A stretch of 64,000 nucleotides of DNA from Temnothorax longispinosus (lineage: Eukaryota > Arthropoda > Insecta > Hymenoptera > Formicidae), in NCBI RefSeq assembly GCF_030848805.1, contig NC_092369.1, positions 8,345,199-8,409,198 of the forward strand, read 5' to 3'. Within the stretch, counting starts at the first letter, position 1; each line of letters begins with the position of its first letter. Below are positions 35,202 through 47,322 of this stretch, in pieces. The position numbers were made by a program, and so were the translations under genes. The notes under the pieces were generated by a model. That model had not been told where the DNA came from, did no database searches, and saw only the letters and a program-made list of their open reading frames with translations.

Positions 35202-38200
35202 GTAAGTTATTCCTGTGTATTCTTCTCAAACAAAATCGAGTCACATTAACGTTTACGTACGTCCGTTAAAGAGCCTTCTATACCGCGTATAACATGCCCC
35301 TCGAGTGGCATGATTCTAAAAAACGCGTTTCCATAGATAATCGCAGTTGCATTTTTATGGCAGAACGAAACCACTTCGTGGATATATGCATGATTAAACT
35401 CTCTGCCACAGTGGTTATAATTTAAGAAATGCAGAATGTAGTATAATTTTACATAAAGTGTGTAAATAAATGAATCTTTGTTCTCGTAAAAATGTTTACT
35501 GCGTTTTTTATGGATTTCTTTTTTTTATGATAAATAAACATGCGAGCTTTGCGAAATGTCTTTTCTTCTTCATCGAAAATTGATCCCTTTAAATATACAG
35601 TAAATATACAGCGCGAAGAAAAGTCGAAAACTTGTAAAACTACGTACGAAACTCTTTTGTTATATCGGTCCGGGATATTCTTTTTTTTTCTTTCTTATCG
35701 ATTTCGTGTGCATCCGAAGAGCTTTTTCGCTTGACTTGTCTTTCCGCCAAGTCTTCGCTGCGATCGCGCATATCTTCATCTCTTATCCCGAGAAATCTCG
35801 AAGTATCGCCGCAGAGCATTCCGCTTGCTACTTGGCGTTTCGCATAGCTCGTTTCGTCTGGAGCTCCGTTAGTTTTGCCAAGGCTCGTATATCAGAGCGG
35901 AACGATCGGCGAGACGAGCGGCCTCAAATTTACGTGTCCCCCGAGTCGCGAGACGGTGAATACTTTCGAGTGTACGGTGTTCTCCGGCCGTTGATCCTCC
36001 TGCATCGCGCTAGCACCGGGAAACAATTCACGGTGGTATTCAGTAGGAAATTGTTTATAATGTGTTGCGAAATTTTTCATTACGACACTTAAATTTCGTA
36101 TCTTGCGATATCTTAGGTTCGGCATTGAAAGTTATTAAAAATATAAAAGATACGTGAGCTCTCCAGATGAAAACTCCTTTGCTTTCGATCGTTGATACAA
36201 TCGTGACGTTTTTAGATTAGCCAAATTTTTATGCCTTGAAAACATTTTGAAAGTATTTTCCTTGTCGACGGTCTATATGCAGACTTTGTTTTACCAGTAA
36301 ACATTAATGTAACTTTGCTGGTTCATGCGTATCCAAAGAGATAAAGCTTGAACGATAAGTATGTTTTCTGAATAGACATACATATTTGGAACTTTTATCG
36401 CGAATTTACCCAACTTCTTGAACTTTCTGGCTTCGCAACTCGAGACAAAGGGAAACGTGGTTGTAGCACTATTGAAATAAAATTTCCGTCGATGTCACGC
36501 GAAAATGGCTTTTTGGGGCAGAAATCAACGGTGGAGAACGGTGCCGCTCGTTATACCGAATCGATCGATTCGTTTGAACGTCGATGCGCGCATTGCCGCG
36601 AGCATGCCTTTCATGCGTACTTATTATGCGTATGTTTGTGTGCGGCTTATCGATTCATGTGAACTTTGCGCACATACAGGGTCGACTTGGTTGGGAATAA
36701 CAACCTGTTCTTGAAATTCTTTGAAGACGCACATCGCATTTTTTTTCCTCTAAAACGCGAGCATCGCCGTTCAAACGTCCATCGAAAATCCAAGCTAATG
36801 TTTGTTGTCCGCAGCTCACCGTAGAATATTAATAGATAATATTAATTGATTATCGAGTTAAAGAGTATATCCTGAAAGTACGGTTGTTTGACATACATGA
36901 AATTCTGATACAGAATTGATTTGCTCGCGCATAAGGGCTTAAGTCGTTTCACGTGGAATGAGTTCCTTTTACTTTTTACAAAACAATTCGCTAATGTGAT
37001 ATGTCCTAAATGAGTAATTGCATTTTAATTACTTTATTTGTTTTCGAGTGAAGAAAATATGATATGTAATTATACAATATATTTTGCTCCTTAGTTTGCA
37101 ATTGGCGGTTATTCAATTAGACACACTTCATCAATATATCAGAGATTGAAAAATTAAAGTTAAAGCAACTGTTGCGAATTAAGCCTTTATAGCGGTATGA
37201 CGACGAACGTAAAGAGACTAATTTAACTCAAGAGTTTCACTCCTTTTCTTGAATATCGCTCAAAATTTGTTTAAAACGTGTTCCCTATTTCCTGTAACTT
37301 ATATATGTATGTACATTGAAAACGCAGAAAAAATTCCTATTATTATATGAAGTTTGTGATAACTTGGACAAGTTTGATTTGAAATGTTAGCTATGACAGT
37401 AGAGACGAGAAGACAAAGATATCGGGTACCTCAGCCTTATGCCTCAATATCCATTATATCACATTTTTATTGGAACTTCCAAAATGTGTTAGGATACATT
37501 ATTTCTATCAAAACAAAAAGATTACATTTAACGGTCAATACCTTTTTTTCTGGCAACTTGCACACAATCAGGGTTTAAAGCACCATAGAAAAATCTTTTA
37601 TCTCCAACATTAAATATATATCCATTTGTGCTTCTGTAATCTGATTTAAATTTTCTTGAGGAAAAACTTTTCGAAGCACTCTGTATTATTAATGAGCATA
37701 GAATTATTAAGAGCGGAACCTCAATATATGAAAATCACGATGGATTTCGTTAGCAAGTGTGTGAGATTTTTACACATTTATATTTTATAATTAAAAGATA
37801 AGGCTTCTAATAAAATAGTAATAATAATAATAGATTATCAGAATGCATAGAGAGCGTTTTCAAATGATAAAATTTTGTATATGTAGAATTATTTAAAACA
37901 TTTCTATCTACACGTTATAATCGAGCGATTTTATGAACACGATCTATTTTAACGACTTGACGACTACAAAAGACTTAATAGCCGATATAAGATAGATTAT
38001 TCATTCCTTTAGATTAGAGCAATAATTTCTTCCAATATATTATTCGAGTTTTTGACGCAAAAATTTCAATTTTTGTTACCACGTTTAACAATATTTTAAT
38101 CAAGATAAACGATTAATAAATAGACACAATTTCCAAAAACGCAGCTGAGGCATTTAGCATTTAGTCAAAACATTTCGCTTACATCGAATCGTGTTTCGCA

Positions 38201-38330
38201 TCAGGTTAATTTGCTATATTTGCGAACGCTCGAGCCTCCCGATTCCGGTGTTACGTGAGATGATGAAAGAAATAATTGCGGCCATGCGTATTTGTACGAC
38301 ACATCGTAGTTATTGAAAGCATATACTACT

Positions 38331-38333
<3 letters not shown>

Positions 38334-38384
<51 letters not shown>

Positions 38385-38427
38385 TTCTTTTCTTCTTTCT
38401 CTCTATCTCTATCTATCTTTCTCTCTA
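38334..38427. repeat. (TC)n microsatellite
   Basis: A pure run of about 20 TC units (38334-38374) is followed by a degenerate CT/TATC tail to about 38427. It lies in the slo intron. Confidence 0.9.
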
Positions 38428-41284
38428 CCTTACGGCTTAAATTGGTTCTACGAGTTTTGCTACAGCCACTGTCTATATCTTTTCTCTTCGATCTAAAAGT
38501 CATTTGTAGCTAATAATGCGGCGAATCGATTACTCGGGTACGATCGATTCGGCTTGTCATGCGAATGCTGCGGTATAATGCTACGAACTTATTTTTTCAC
38601 AATGTTAGCGAGTATTGAAAGTACTTTTATTACATGAGAAGCCTCGAAACTTGAAACTATGGAATTCTATCGGAAATCCCGTTTTATACTATTGAAGTGC
38701 ACGGATAAAACTCACGAACAATTTACAAGAGCTCTTATTACAAGAGAAAAGTTACTGAAAAGCCACATAAATATTTTAATGCTTAATAATTTTTTATGTT
38801 TGTGTGTAATGTAAAAATTGAATAAACCCAGTTTCGTAATTATACTAATTATTTTATAATTGAGACTTAAAAAAGTTACTTTTACTCATTAAAAAAGGAA
38901 TAGAGTAAAAATTTTGAGATTAATTCATTTTTTATGACAATGTTTGGTTAGATGAGTATCTGATTTGAAAAGAATGAAAAGTTTAAGATAACAAAAAAAA
39001 ATTCACAGAAGTAACACAAGAAACACGATTAACTTGTTCTTGCTCCACGGTCAAAGATTCGAGGTACTCATTACTATTATATAAATCTTTTTATATCAAC
39101 CTTATCGTATCTCTCTCGAAGAGCACGAGGCCCAGTGGCTTCGACAAAGTATTGGTGTCTGTACGCGCTTGATCTTTAACTGTCCACATTCTGTCTGTAT
39201 GTGTATTTTCTGCGACGCTGATACGCTGCTCATATTACGACGGAAGATATTATTCTGACCGCTTGAACTTTATTTTATTTTTTTGGAATTGTCGGCCGTA
39301 TGGTACTCTCAGTAGTAAATTCCAATTACGATGAGATATCAAGGGTGAACGCGAGACTTAATCAAAGCAATGTTTATCCGTTTCGATATTACTGGAACGT
39401 TCACTTCGTTTTCGCTCCCACAATCGATAAAGAGCGATAGCTGCACACACAAGTAATATAGTTTTATTGTATTATAGGACAGGAGATGCCACTTTGTCTT
39501 TCTATCGATTTTAAATGGCGCGTTGTAAACTTTGTTAGAGAACAGAGATGGAACTTCTCGAGATGGAGTATCCGCACGATTTACTTCAAAACTTTCCCTC
39601 GAATTGGCATATTAGTGATAATGAAAAAATTGAGTTGAATCGTCTTTACAGAATACAAACGGAACAAAATTTATGTCCTTTTCCCATCAAATATCTTAAA
39701 TTATTTATACGAATAAATAATTAATGTAAGGCTTAATTCTCAATCCGACAAACTTATACATTTTATTTATAAAAATTTAAAATAAATTAAATTAAAGATT
39801 ATACTTTATTATTAATTTACAAAGTAATTTTATAAAACACTTAAATATTGTAGCTTGTATTTATTAATTATGTAACTTTGAATGAAGTTATGCGTCATTA
39901 TTATTTCAGATACAATCGAATTTACTTACATTTTTTATTCCAATTTATTTCATTAAATTCCTCAATAAATCATTAATCTATATTACATTTATATAAGTTT
40001 CTGTTTACTACGCATTTTATATCTGGATATAAAAATTAATATTTTGTACATTTATTATCTATTATTTGAAATATATCGAGTGTGTTGGAGAATATGTGGT
40101 ATGTCCTGTCCATTATATTTTCGTGTATTGCACCGAGAGGTTTGTAACCGAATCGTTGGTCTGTTGATTAGTCAGCTGGGAGTGAAAAATCATGTCCTTG
40201 TAACACATTTAAAGGGGAAGGTTCTTTTGGAACGCTTTCAAAACGCTTTGGCACTCATTTGAAAGTGTGATACCTTGTCTCTGTGTCCCGCGACGGGCGA
40301 GGAACTCTTTTAACCGAACTCGGTATAATATTCCGAGAGACACGAGCGGTAATAAATCCGAAATTAGACAACGCGCGGTCGTAAATTAAACCAACTCAGG
40401 CAAGCTTAAAAGATCGATAGACTCCCGGTTCATTGCGAGTTCGGGCCCGGTCGCGAGTACCTAAAAGTAACACAGAAATGAAGTTGCGCATTGTCTCCGA
40501 TTGCATAAAGGGATGAAAAGAAAAGACTATACTTTTTAGGATTACAAAGGAAAAGAACTAGATTTTATAGTCATACATATACACACGTTTAATGTTAGCC
40601 TTAAAATAACTTAAAGTTTTTATATATATATTCAAATAATATTTTTTATGTATTGTGTATTGCTAATATATTCATATTGTGTATTGCTGATCCATTTATC
40701 AGCATAAAAAGCACCTTTTGATGAGAACAATTATGTGATACGGTTATTTGAACTATATAATCGTATTGAGTATCCTTGTTTTAAAATTTATAAATGTGGT
40801 TTTCATATGATAGAGAATTATCGCAAATGGTATACATGCATATTCTAATTTACGGTCAATCCAACATAATTTTATACTAGAATGATGTATCAAATGAGCG
40901 ACGCATTCAAATGCATCCATACAGAATTTTGCTCATAAATGCTGGGTCATCAAATTAATTTATTCACACGGTTTGCGTTATAGTGTTATTACAAATATCC
41001 GTTTATAACAGCCGTTCGGTTACAAACCCTTTTGCAAATAAATTCTTATTTGCAAGGCTCGTGCAAGTGAGAGTTAAATTTTTATTTTCAAGTACAATAA
41101 TCTCTGTCTTTCTCTTTCAGAATAATCTATTATTGAAATACTGATCTACAACTATTCGCGGACATTATTTATTACAATTCGTGGGATTGTGCGTTAATAT
41201 ACTGTTTGCTAAATTTCAGAATATGTGATATTTTCGCTAAGTACCTATCACTGAAGTTCTGAGCTCCGGGTACGCGACTTCTCG

Positions 41285-41321
41285 TCACTTCGCCGCGTAT
41301 ACTTGACGTACGGCGAAGTGA
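41285..41321. repeat. Hairpin, 11-bp stem
   Basis: TCACTTCGCCG at 41285-41295 and its exact reverse complement at 41311-41321 flank a 15-nt loop. It lies 1.7 kb upstream of the first alternative S6 exon. Confidence 0.6.
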
Positions 41322-43056
41322 TCGTCGGTCGTACAATTCGCTGCTTCGCCATGCTACTTTACAGGATATTTATCCCTGGCTGTTTCTTGAGAGCGTACAT
41401 CATGTCGAGCGCAAAGTGTCGACACACTTCTCTCTCGCTGTTCTGTCTCTTACGATGATTTCGTTGATCGCAGTGTCTTTAGTTGCCTGGTATCTATAAA
41501 GCTCGCGACGCAAACAATCGCGGATCTCTTCCAACGCCTATATTAAATGGCAAATTACGTGGCGTGACACGACACGGCACGACTTTATTGATCGTTTTAT
41601 GATGGATCATATCTTTCTCATAGCACCCGGCATTATAGATGATTTACATAATAGCGCTTCCTTCATTTTACACGCGCACGAAGCAAGATCGATTTGTTAA
41701 ATTTCCTTTCTGCTTCCGTTCATTAAAACTGTTTGCATCTTTCACACACTTCTGCTTTTTAATTTTTAATTGTTATAAGTTATATTACTATCTTATACAA
41801 TTTTTATTCTATCCGTAAACAGCTGAATTACAAGATTGGTATTAAATATCATTACCTTATCAGATAATCTAACAATAAATCAAATAACACAGAGTACTAG
41901 TCACACAATTTTGTTATTAACTTATTGAATGTAAAAATTAGAAAATTTATTTATTTATTACAAATAAAAATACTGATCTTAATGTTTACGAATAGACTTC
42001 TGCTGTTTTCTGTCTTTATTATCTTTTTCTTACTATACTGTTTTTACTCATACTGTTCACACGCTTAAATATTACTATACTATACTGTAGACACGCACAT
42101 ATATCTACAAATAAGAACTGAAACATACACAATGGATAATTCTATACGCGGTTGCAACAAAATCTTCGTGATGTAAGTATACCGATACATGATATAATTG
42201 TAATAAAATCTCTTTTTTGGCACAAAATAGAATTGTGATAGAAAATATTTCACTAAAATTATTGGATTTTTAAAATCGATTTTGATCTATTTTATGCTAT
42301 TTTTATGCGTTGAATAGCAGCATAAAATAATTATCTATCGATATTGATTTAATACGTGTTACTTGTTTATAATAACTGGATTAAACTTAAATCATTAACA
42401 TCAGAATATAATACCAAATCATATTAAAAATTACAAATGATTTTTATACGAATCTGTGTTCCATTGTACATCATAATTATTATCTGAATTATAATTTAAA
42501 TTGATGCTTTTGTGTAGAATTAACGGTTTTGCAGAATATATATTTTATGCGCAATTGCTTACGTATAAAAAGATATGTTCTAACATTTTTATTTAATATT
42601 TCGCGGATACGGTATTGTAAGAAAAGAAAAGAAAAAAAAAGCAGAATTAATTTATTTCTGATAGAAACTGAAACTTGAGTGAGAAATTTTGCTAACATAA
42701 TTACCAACGAGGTACTTTTCACATTGTACGCTTTATTATTCATGCATCGACACGTTCCATGATATTGATATACTTAAAAGCATCGCAATTTTCGTCAATT
42801 TTTTAAGCACACGTTTTTCAAGCACATTTTTCGAACACGAAACGTAAGAACATAAATTGTTGCCTCGTCAGTCGCATTTCTACTCTGTTTCCGCTTTTTT
42901 TTTCCATCATCCCGACGCGAAACACGCACTTAACTTACGCCATAATACGGCGCGAAAGCACTGCTGCTAGACGCAACCGTACATCAGTTGACCCAGTTTG
43001 TTTTCTCAACGATCCGTAGTCGCATAGTGTTTTCCAGTTATGATTTCTATTTGCAG

Positions 43057-43148
43057 GCAATTTTTGCTAGTAGCATACCCGAGATAATAGAGCTCGTAGG
43101 CAGTAGGTCCAAGTACAGCGGCGAGTTCAAGCGGGAGCATGGAAAGAG
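43057..43148 (+). CDS. slo: slo alternative exon S6-a: inner S6 and RCK1 linker
   Basis: First of three mutually exclusive 92-nt exons (30 codons plus AG). It encodes AIFASSIPEIIELVG, then the linker SRSKYSGEFKREHGK(R). This covers the inner half of S6, which lines the cytoplasmic vestibule, and the tether that couples the RCK gating ring to the gate. The glutamates aligned to human E321 and E324, which form the inner charge ring that raises conductance, are both present. The residue aligned to human Y318 is serine. The acceptor TATTTGCAG is good. The donor GTATTA is weak, with T at +5. The terminal AG joins A of 56406 to make arginine. A (CA)n tract lies 160 nt downstream. Confidence 0.93.
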
Positions 43149-46100
43149 GTATTACTATCAAATTTACGTTCTACAAAACCCTCTGTCTCTTGTTCTATTA
43201 ATTTTATTTTTCCTTTTCCAGTATGTCTATGTATATACTTATACTTATACTCGTAAGAATTAACGAACGTACACGCGCAAAATACATAAATCACCCACGC
43301 AGACCCACACTCACACACACACACACACACACACGATGCGCAATTTGCACGCGATGCACTCGCATACACGTTTGCCATCGTGATAACGTTCATCATCGTT
43401 CCGTCATCGTTCTACATTAATGCAGAACGTCAAGAACTCAGGATCCCATGATGAATGCATGAAAATTTACAGCAGTTGGAAGTATAGAGTTGACGACCGC
43501 GCGCGTATAAGCGTCATTGGCGTTCCCTTTCGTTTCCCAATGAATCAAACGGCTCTCCGTCCACGGTGAAAGGTCGAATAAAACGAGGAGGAAAGAATTT
43601 CACGATCGACATGGGCGAGCGGTGTTTCACCGATAAGCGGTGGAAGCGTTTGGAATAAAAAATCTCGATATTCGCGCGGCTACTGCATATTTGCTCGTGT
43701 ATAACGAGCACTGAATCAGCGGGGTATATTTTTGCGTTGTGAAAAGCGTAATTAAAATGTATGATTTGCGATTTATAAATGTGCATTTTTAATTTATTTT
43801 TTATCATTTTTTACAGAGTAAAAAATAACGGATGGTGATAACGTATATTTGAGTGGCGTGATTTTAAAACTGTTGATATTAAAAAATCAGAAGCTTAATA
43901 TTTATGTAAATACGATAAACTGTGCAGTTATTTTTTCTACATTCTTGAGAATACTATATATTTTCTAATTTAAAATTGTATGAAATATTTATACTAATTG
44001 AATTAAATATCTTGGAATTATTGATGCTATATCGAAGAAATATGTCAAAGCTGTTGCAGAATCAGTTTAGATATTCGAAGTAAGTACTAGCTACGTGATC
44101 GTCGTAAGAGTGTAAATCGATTTTATTATTACCGTAACATTGAATGGAGGTCACCCGTGACCAGGTAAATGTTGAGCCATCTGCGACGACCAAAAGTAGA
44201 TTTCATTTTTTGGTATCAGTCCAAGTAGCTCCTCGAATTAAAGCCGATAAAGCACAGCTGTGACTTAAATTGGTATGCGCATAAGCACTAACAAAAGTAC
44301 CGTCATTACCTTGAGTCACATTCTCCTGTTTTATATATTTTTGAAATTCAATTCGCATAGAGTATATTTATTAAGGAATATTTCAATGATCTAATTTTTG
44401 CTCTGTATCACACAGCATTTTAATTTTCGATAGTTTTAAATTTAAATAATATACATGTTTATACAAGAGGTATAGTAGTAGGATATAATTGTACACATTT
44501 TATTTTCCATTCAAGTTACTAATTATTTTTTATACTAGTTTTTGAAACAAATTGACGAATCTTTAGACGTTAAAATTATTTAAATAATTAATTTTTATTA
44601 ATGATGATTTGACGTTCTAACGAGTGCAATGACCTTTCACCGTGTGATGCCAAGTCAATTAAAAAAAAAAGAAAAAATGACTATGAGAGTGAAGACTGCG
44701 TGTAAGCCCAAAATGACGAGAGAAGCAGCTATGCTTAGTAAGTTTGTCGTATGCATGTACTTTGTACTATCAAAGAAGTGGTGTTTTTCATTATATATCG
44801 ATTATCGTTCTATTTCTATGGCACGAAGCAACAAGCATCCGTGTTTTTTATAATATTAATATAGGTACATATAATATACAAGATGATATTATATCATATG
44901 GCTCACAAAATAATGCGAGCGAAAATGACTTGATGGATTCCGTATCGTGTTTGTGGAATTTAATCTCAAGAGTGATAAAATTTGTGAACGTCTTTAAAAT
45001 AATCAATGTCAAACAAATAATTTGAAAAATCTCATATTTTTTCATATCTGATTATTTTAACTGAATAGTAGCACTTTCTAAATTTTTTTTCTAACTCCAT
45101 CAAGTTTCTTCGCCGTTACATTAACTATTGTTTATCAAAAGCACACTTTTTTAACAAATTACATGATTTGCCACTTTAGTCTGCTACCTTTATATAAACA
45201 TATACAGGAATACAATGTTACTTATTATATTGCACCACATTCATTAGGACGAAATATCAGTGCAACTCTTGATACATCTAATATTCGAGTTATTACTGAA
45301 TACATAATTCTTGAAATCAAATCATGTAAAATGATCGCAACAGATTCGGTAATATTTGGTAATATTGTTCAAAAAATATTGAAGATATAATTTTATTGGT
45401 TTTAATTATGCGTAAATTGTCTTGCATGATTTGATTATCTGTTTTACACGAAAGATACATATATACACTTGATTATATTATTACAAAACGTAACCAATCG
45501 CGAAATACACTTTAGAAATCCCAATTTTTATTTATCTTCCCGATTCTCCTAAAGAACAAGGAAATTAGAGGAAAATTAGTAGAGTTTTTTTAGTTTCCAA
45601 AGCAGTGTTCTTTGGCACCCATTTCAAAAGTATAGGTGACACCGTGTTCGAAATGGTGCTGATTGGTCGAAATTGCCGGCATCATATGCTACAATAGTGT
45701 TTGCATGCTGTTAAATTTATTTTTACACTTTGCACAAGATGACGGCATTTGTTTTTCTGCTCCTCGTAATAGGAGATACGCGGAATGACCGAAGTTAATT
45801 AACATTACTTAACCACTTGATGAGTGGCTAATTCAAGAATCATGATGCATGTTTCTAAAACGGGGAACTAACGGCACTGTGTTTCATGGAACGATTGACT
45901 TGACTCGCATCAATTCGTAAGATTACAGAAACGAATTGTTATTCTTCGCGCTACGAGATACTTGAATTCTCTACGATGGCTGCGCATCGCTAATCTAATA
46001 ATGCGCACAATTTACGTCGTGCTAACATGTAGTTTCATCAGTTAATATGATCTAACGAAGTCTCATGGGCGTGTTAGCACATTGGCACGATTATATTCGA

Positions 46101-47230
46101 TGCTATTTATCAATTTTTCGCATAAGTAATTTAGGCTCAGTTAGTTTATAAATAATTCGAATTTTTATCCTATTCGCTTGAATGAGCAGCTTTGAATGCA
46201 GCAACAGTTGAAGACTAAGGAAATTTGAGCAAGTTGTAATGCATATCGGAAAACGGGAGGATATGTAAATTAGAATAAATTTATTTTATTGTTATATATA
46301 TGCTCCGTATCGTTGTTCATCATATTTTCGACGTATTATCATAATAGGTGAAAGATTTTGAAATATATTCCGTATTTTGTGTTCGGTAAAATCGAATATC
46401 AATCTCATCCATTAAAAATTCGATTGAAGAAGTGATTATTGTATATTGTTGTATACAGTAAAAAATCTCGTATGTTTTTTTAATATAGTGCAGCGATATA
46501 GAAGTTAACTACAAATAAGGGTTTGTTTCAAAAAGTCCAGAACGCATTTTGTCAGTTGACAATTGCTGGAAAGCGTTTTGGATTATTTAGAGACAACTGA
46601 AAACAGAGTGAAGATCTACCTTTTCAAAAGTTTCTATATTTTTTGTTTCCAAAGTTTGAACTGCTTCGCGTTATAATTTCCTATTTTTAGAATTTGCAAT
46701 TCGACTAGAATATACTGTTATCTTAACATTTTACAAACTGAAGAATTTTAGTATAAAATATTGTATGCATAAAAATGTTGTATGCATAAAAATATAATTG
46801 TATATTTTTTTTAAAAACGAATTCAGTGATTAACGTGAAAAAAAGTATTTAATACATTTCTTTTAGATACACTTTTACTTTTACTTTTACGCTAAAATAG
46901 AGTCAAAGAATAATTAATTGATTTTGTGTAACTATTTGTACTATCGCTATTAAAATAGTCTACACAATTCAATTCAATCACGCAAAATATATGTCAACTT
47001 TAAAAGAGCATCGTACTATGATTCTAAACGTATTTCAATCGGTTGATCGTATCTATCATTTTTACTCTTGCGATTTATTACACTCTACCGCTTGACAATA
47101 AACGATCAGGACTTAGCGAAACTGGAACACGAGCAAACAGAGAAAGAAAGAAAACAAAAAAAAATACAAATACAAAAAGATTCAGGTTAGGGGTCTGTTC
47201 TGACGGCAACGGATGATTGTGGGTGTGTAG
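43149..47230 (+). other. slo intron between S6-a and S6-b
   Basis: AT-rich and non-coding apart from a CA microsatellite at 43311-43334. Open frames around 44629-45390 have no recognisable product. No other slo-like exon was seen. Confidence 0.7.
43311..43334. repeat. (CA)n microsatellite
   Basis: About 12 CA units lie in the + strand (transcribed as CA in slo pre-mRNA), preceded by CCCACACT, 163 nt downstream of the S6-a donor. CA repeats are known binding sites for hnRNP L. Confidence 0.9.
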
Positions 47231-47322
47231 GCGGTGTTCGCCAGCTGGATCCCAGAGATCACGGAGCTCGCCGCGAATCGCAGCAAGTACGGTGGCCAGT
47301 ACAGCCGCGAGCGTGGACGCAG
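47231..47322 (+). CDS. slo: slo alternative exon S6-b: inner S6 and RCK1 linker
   Basis: Second 92-nt alternative. It encodes AVFASWIPEITELAA, then NRSKYGGQYSRERGR(R). The residue at the human Y318 position is tryptophan, and the E321 and E324 equivalents are kept but with threonine between them (PEITEL). The linker is more basic than in S6-a. The acceptor is preceded by GATTGTGGGTGTGTAG, which lacks a real polypyrimidine tract. The donor is GTACCC, with C at +5. Both splice sites are therefore poor, yet the frame, length and phase match the sister exons exactly. Function is as for S6-a. Weak sites suggest inclusion depends on activators. Confidence 0.9.

Larger units (their letters stand above)
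35202..43056 (+). other. slo intron before the S6 exon cassette, 7.9 kb
   Basis: No further exon was recognised. It is mostly AT-rich with a (TC)n microsatellite at 38334-38374. A hairpin lies at 41285-41321 (11-bp arms TCACTTCGCCG and its complement, 15-nt loop). A direct repeat of TATTGTGTATTGCT lies near 40650-40690. I looked for additional copies of the inner-S6 exon (FAS-IPEI signature) and found none. Confidence 0.7.
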
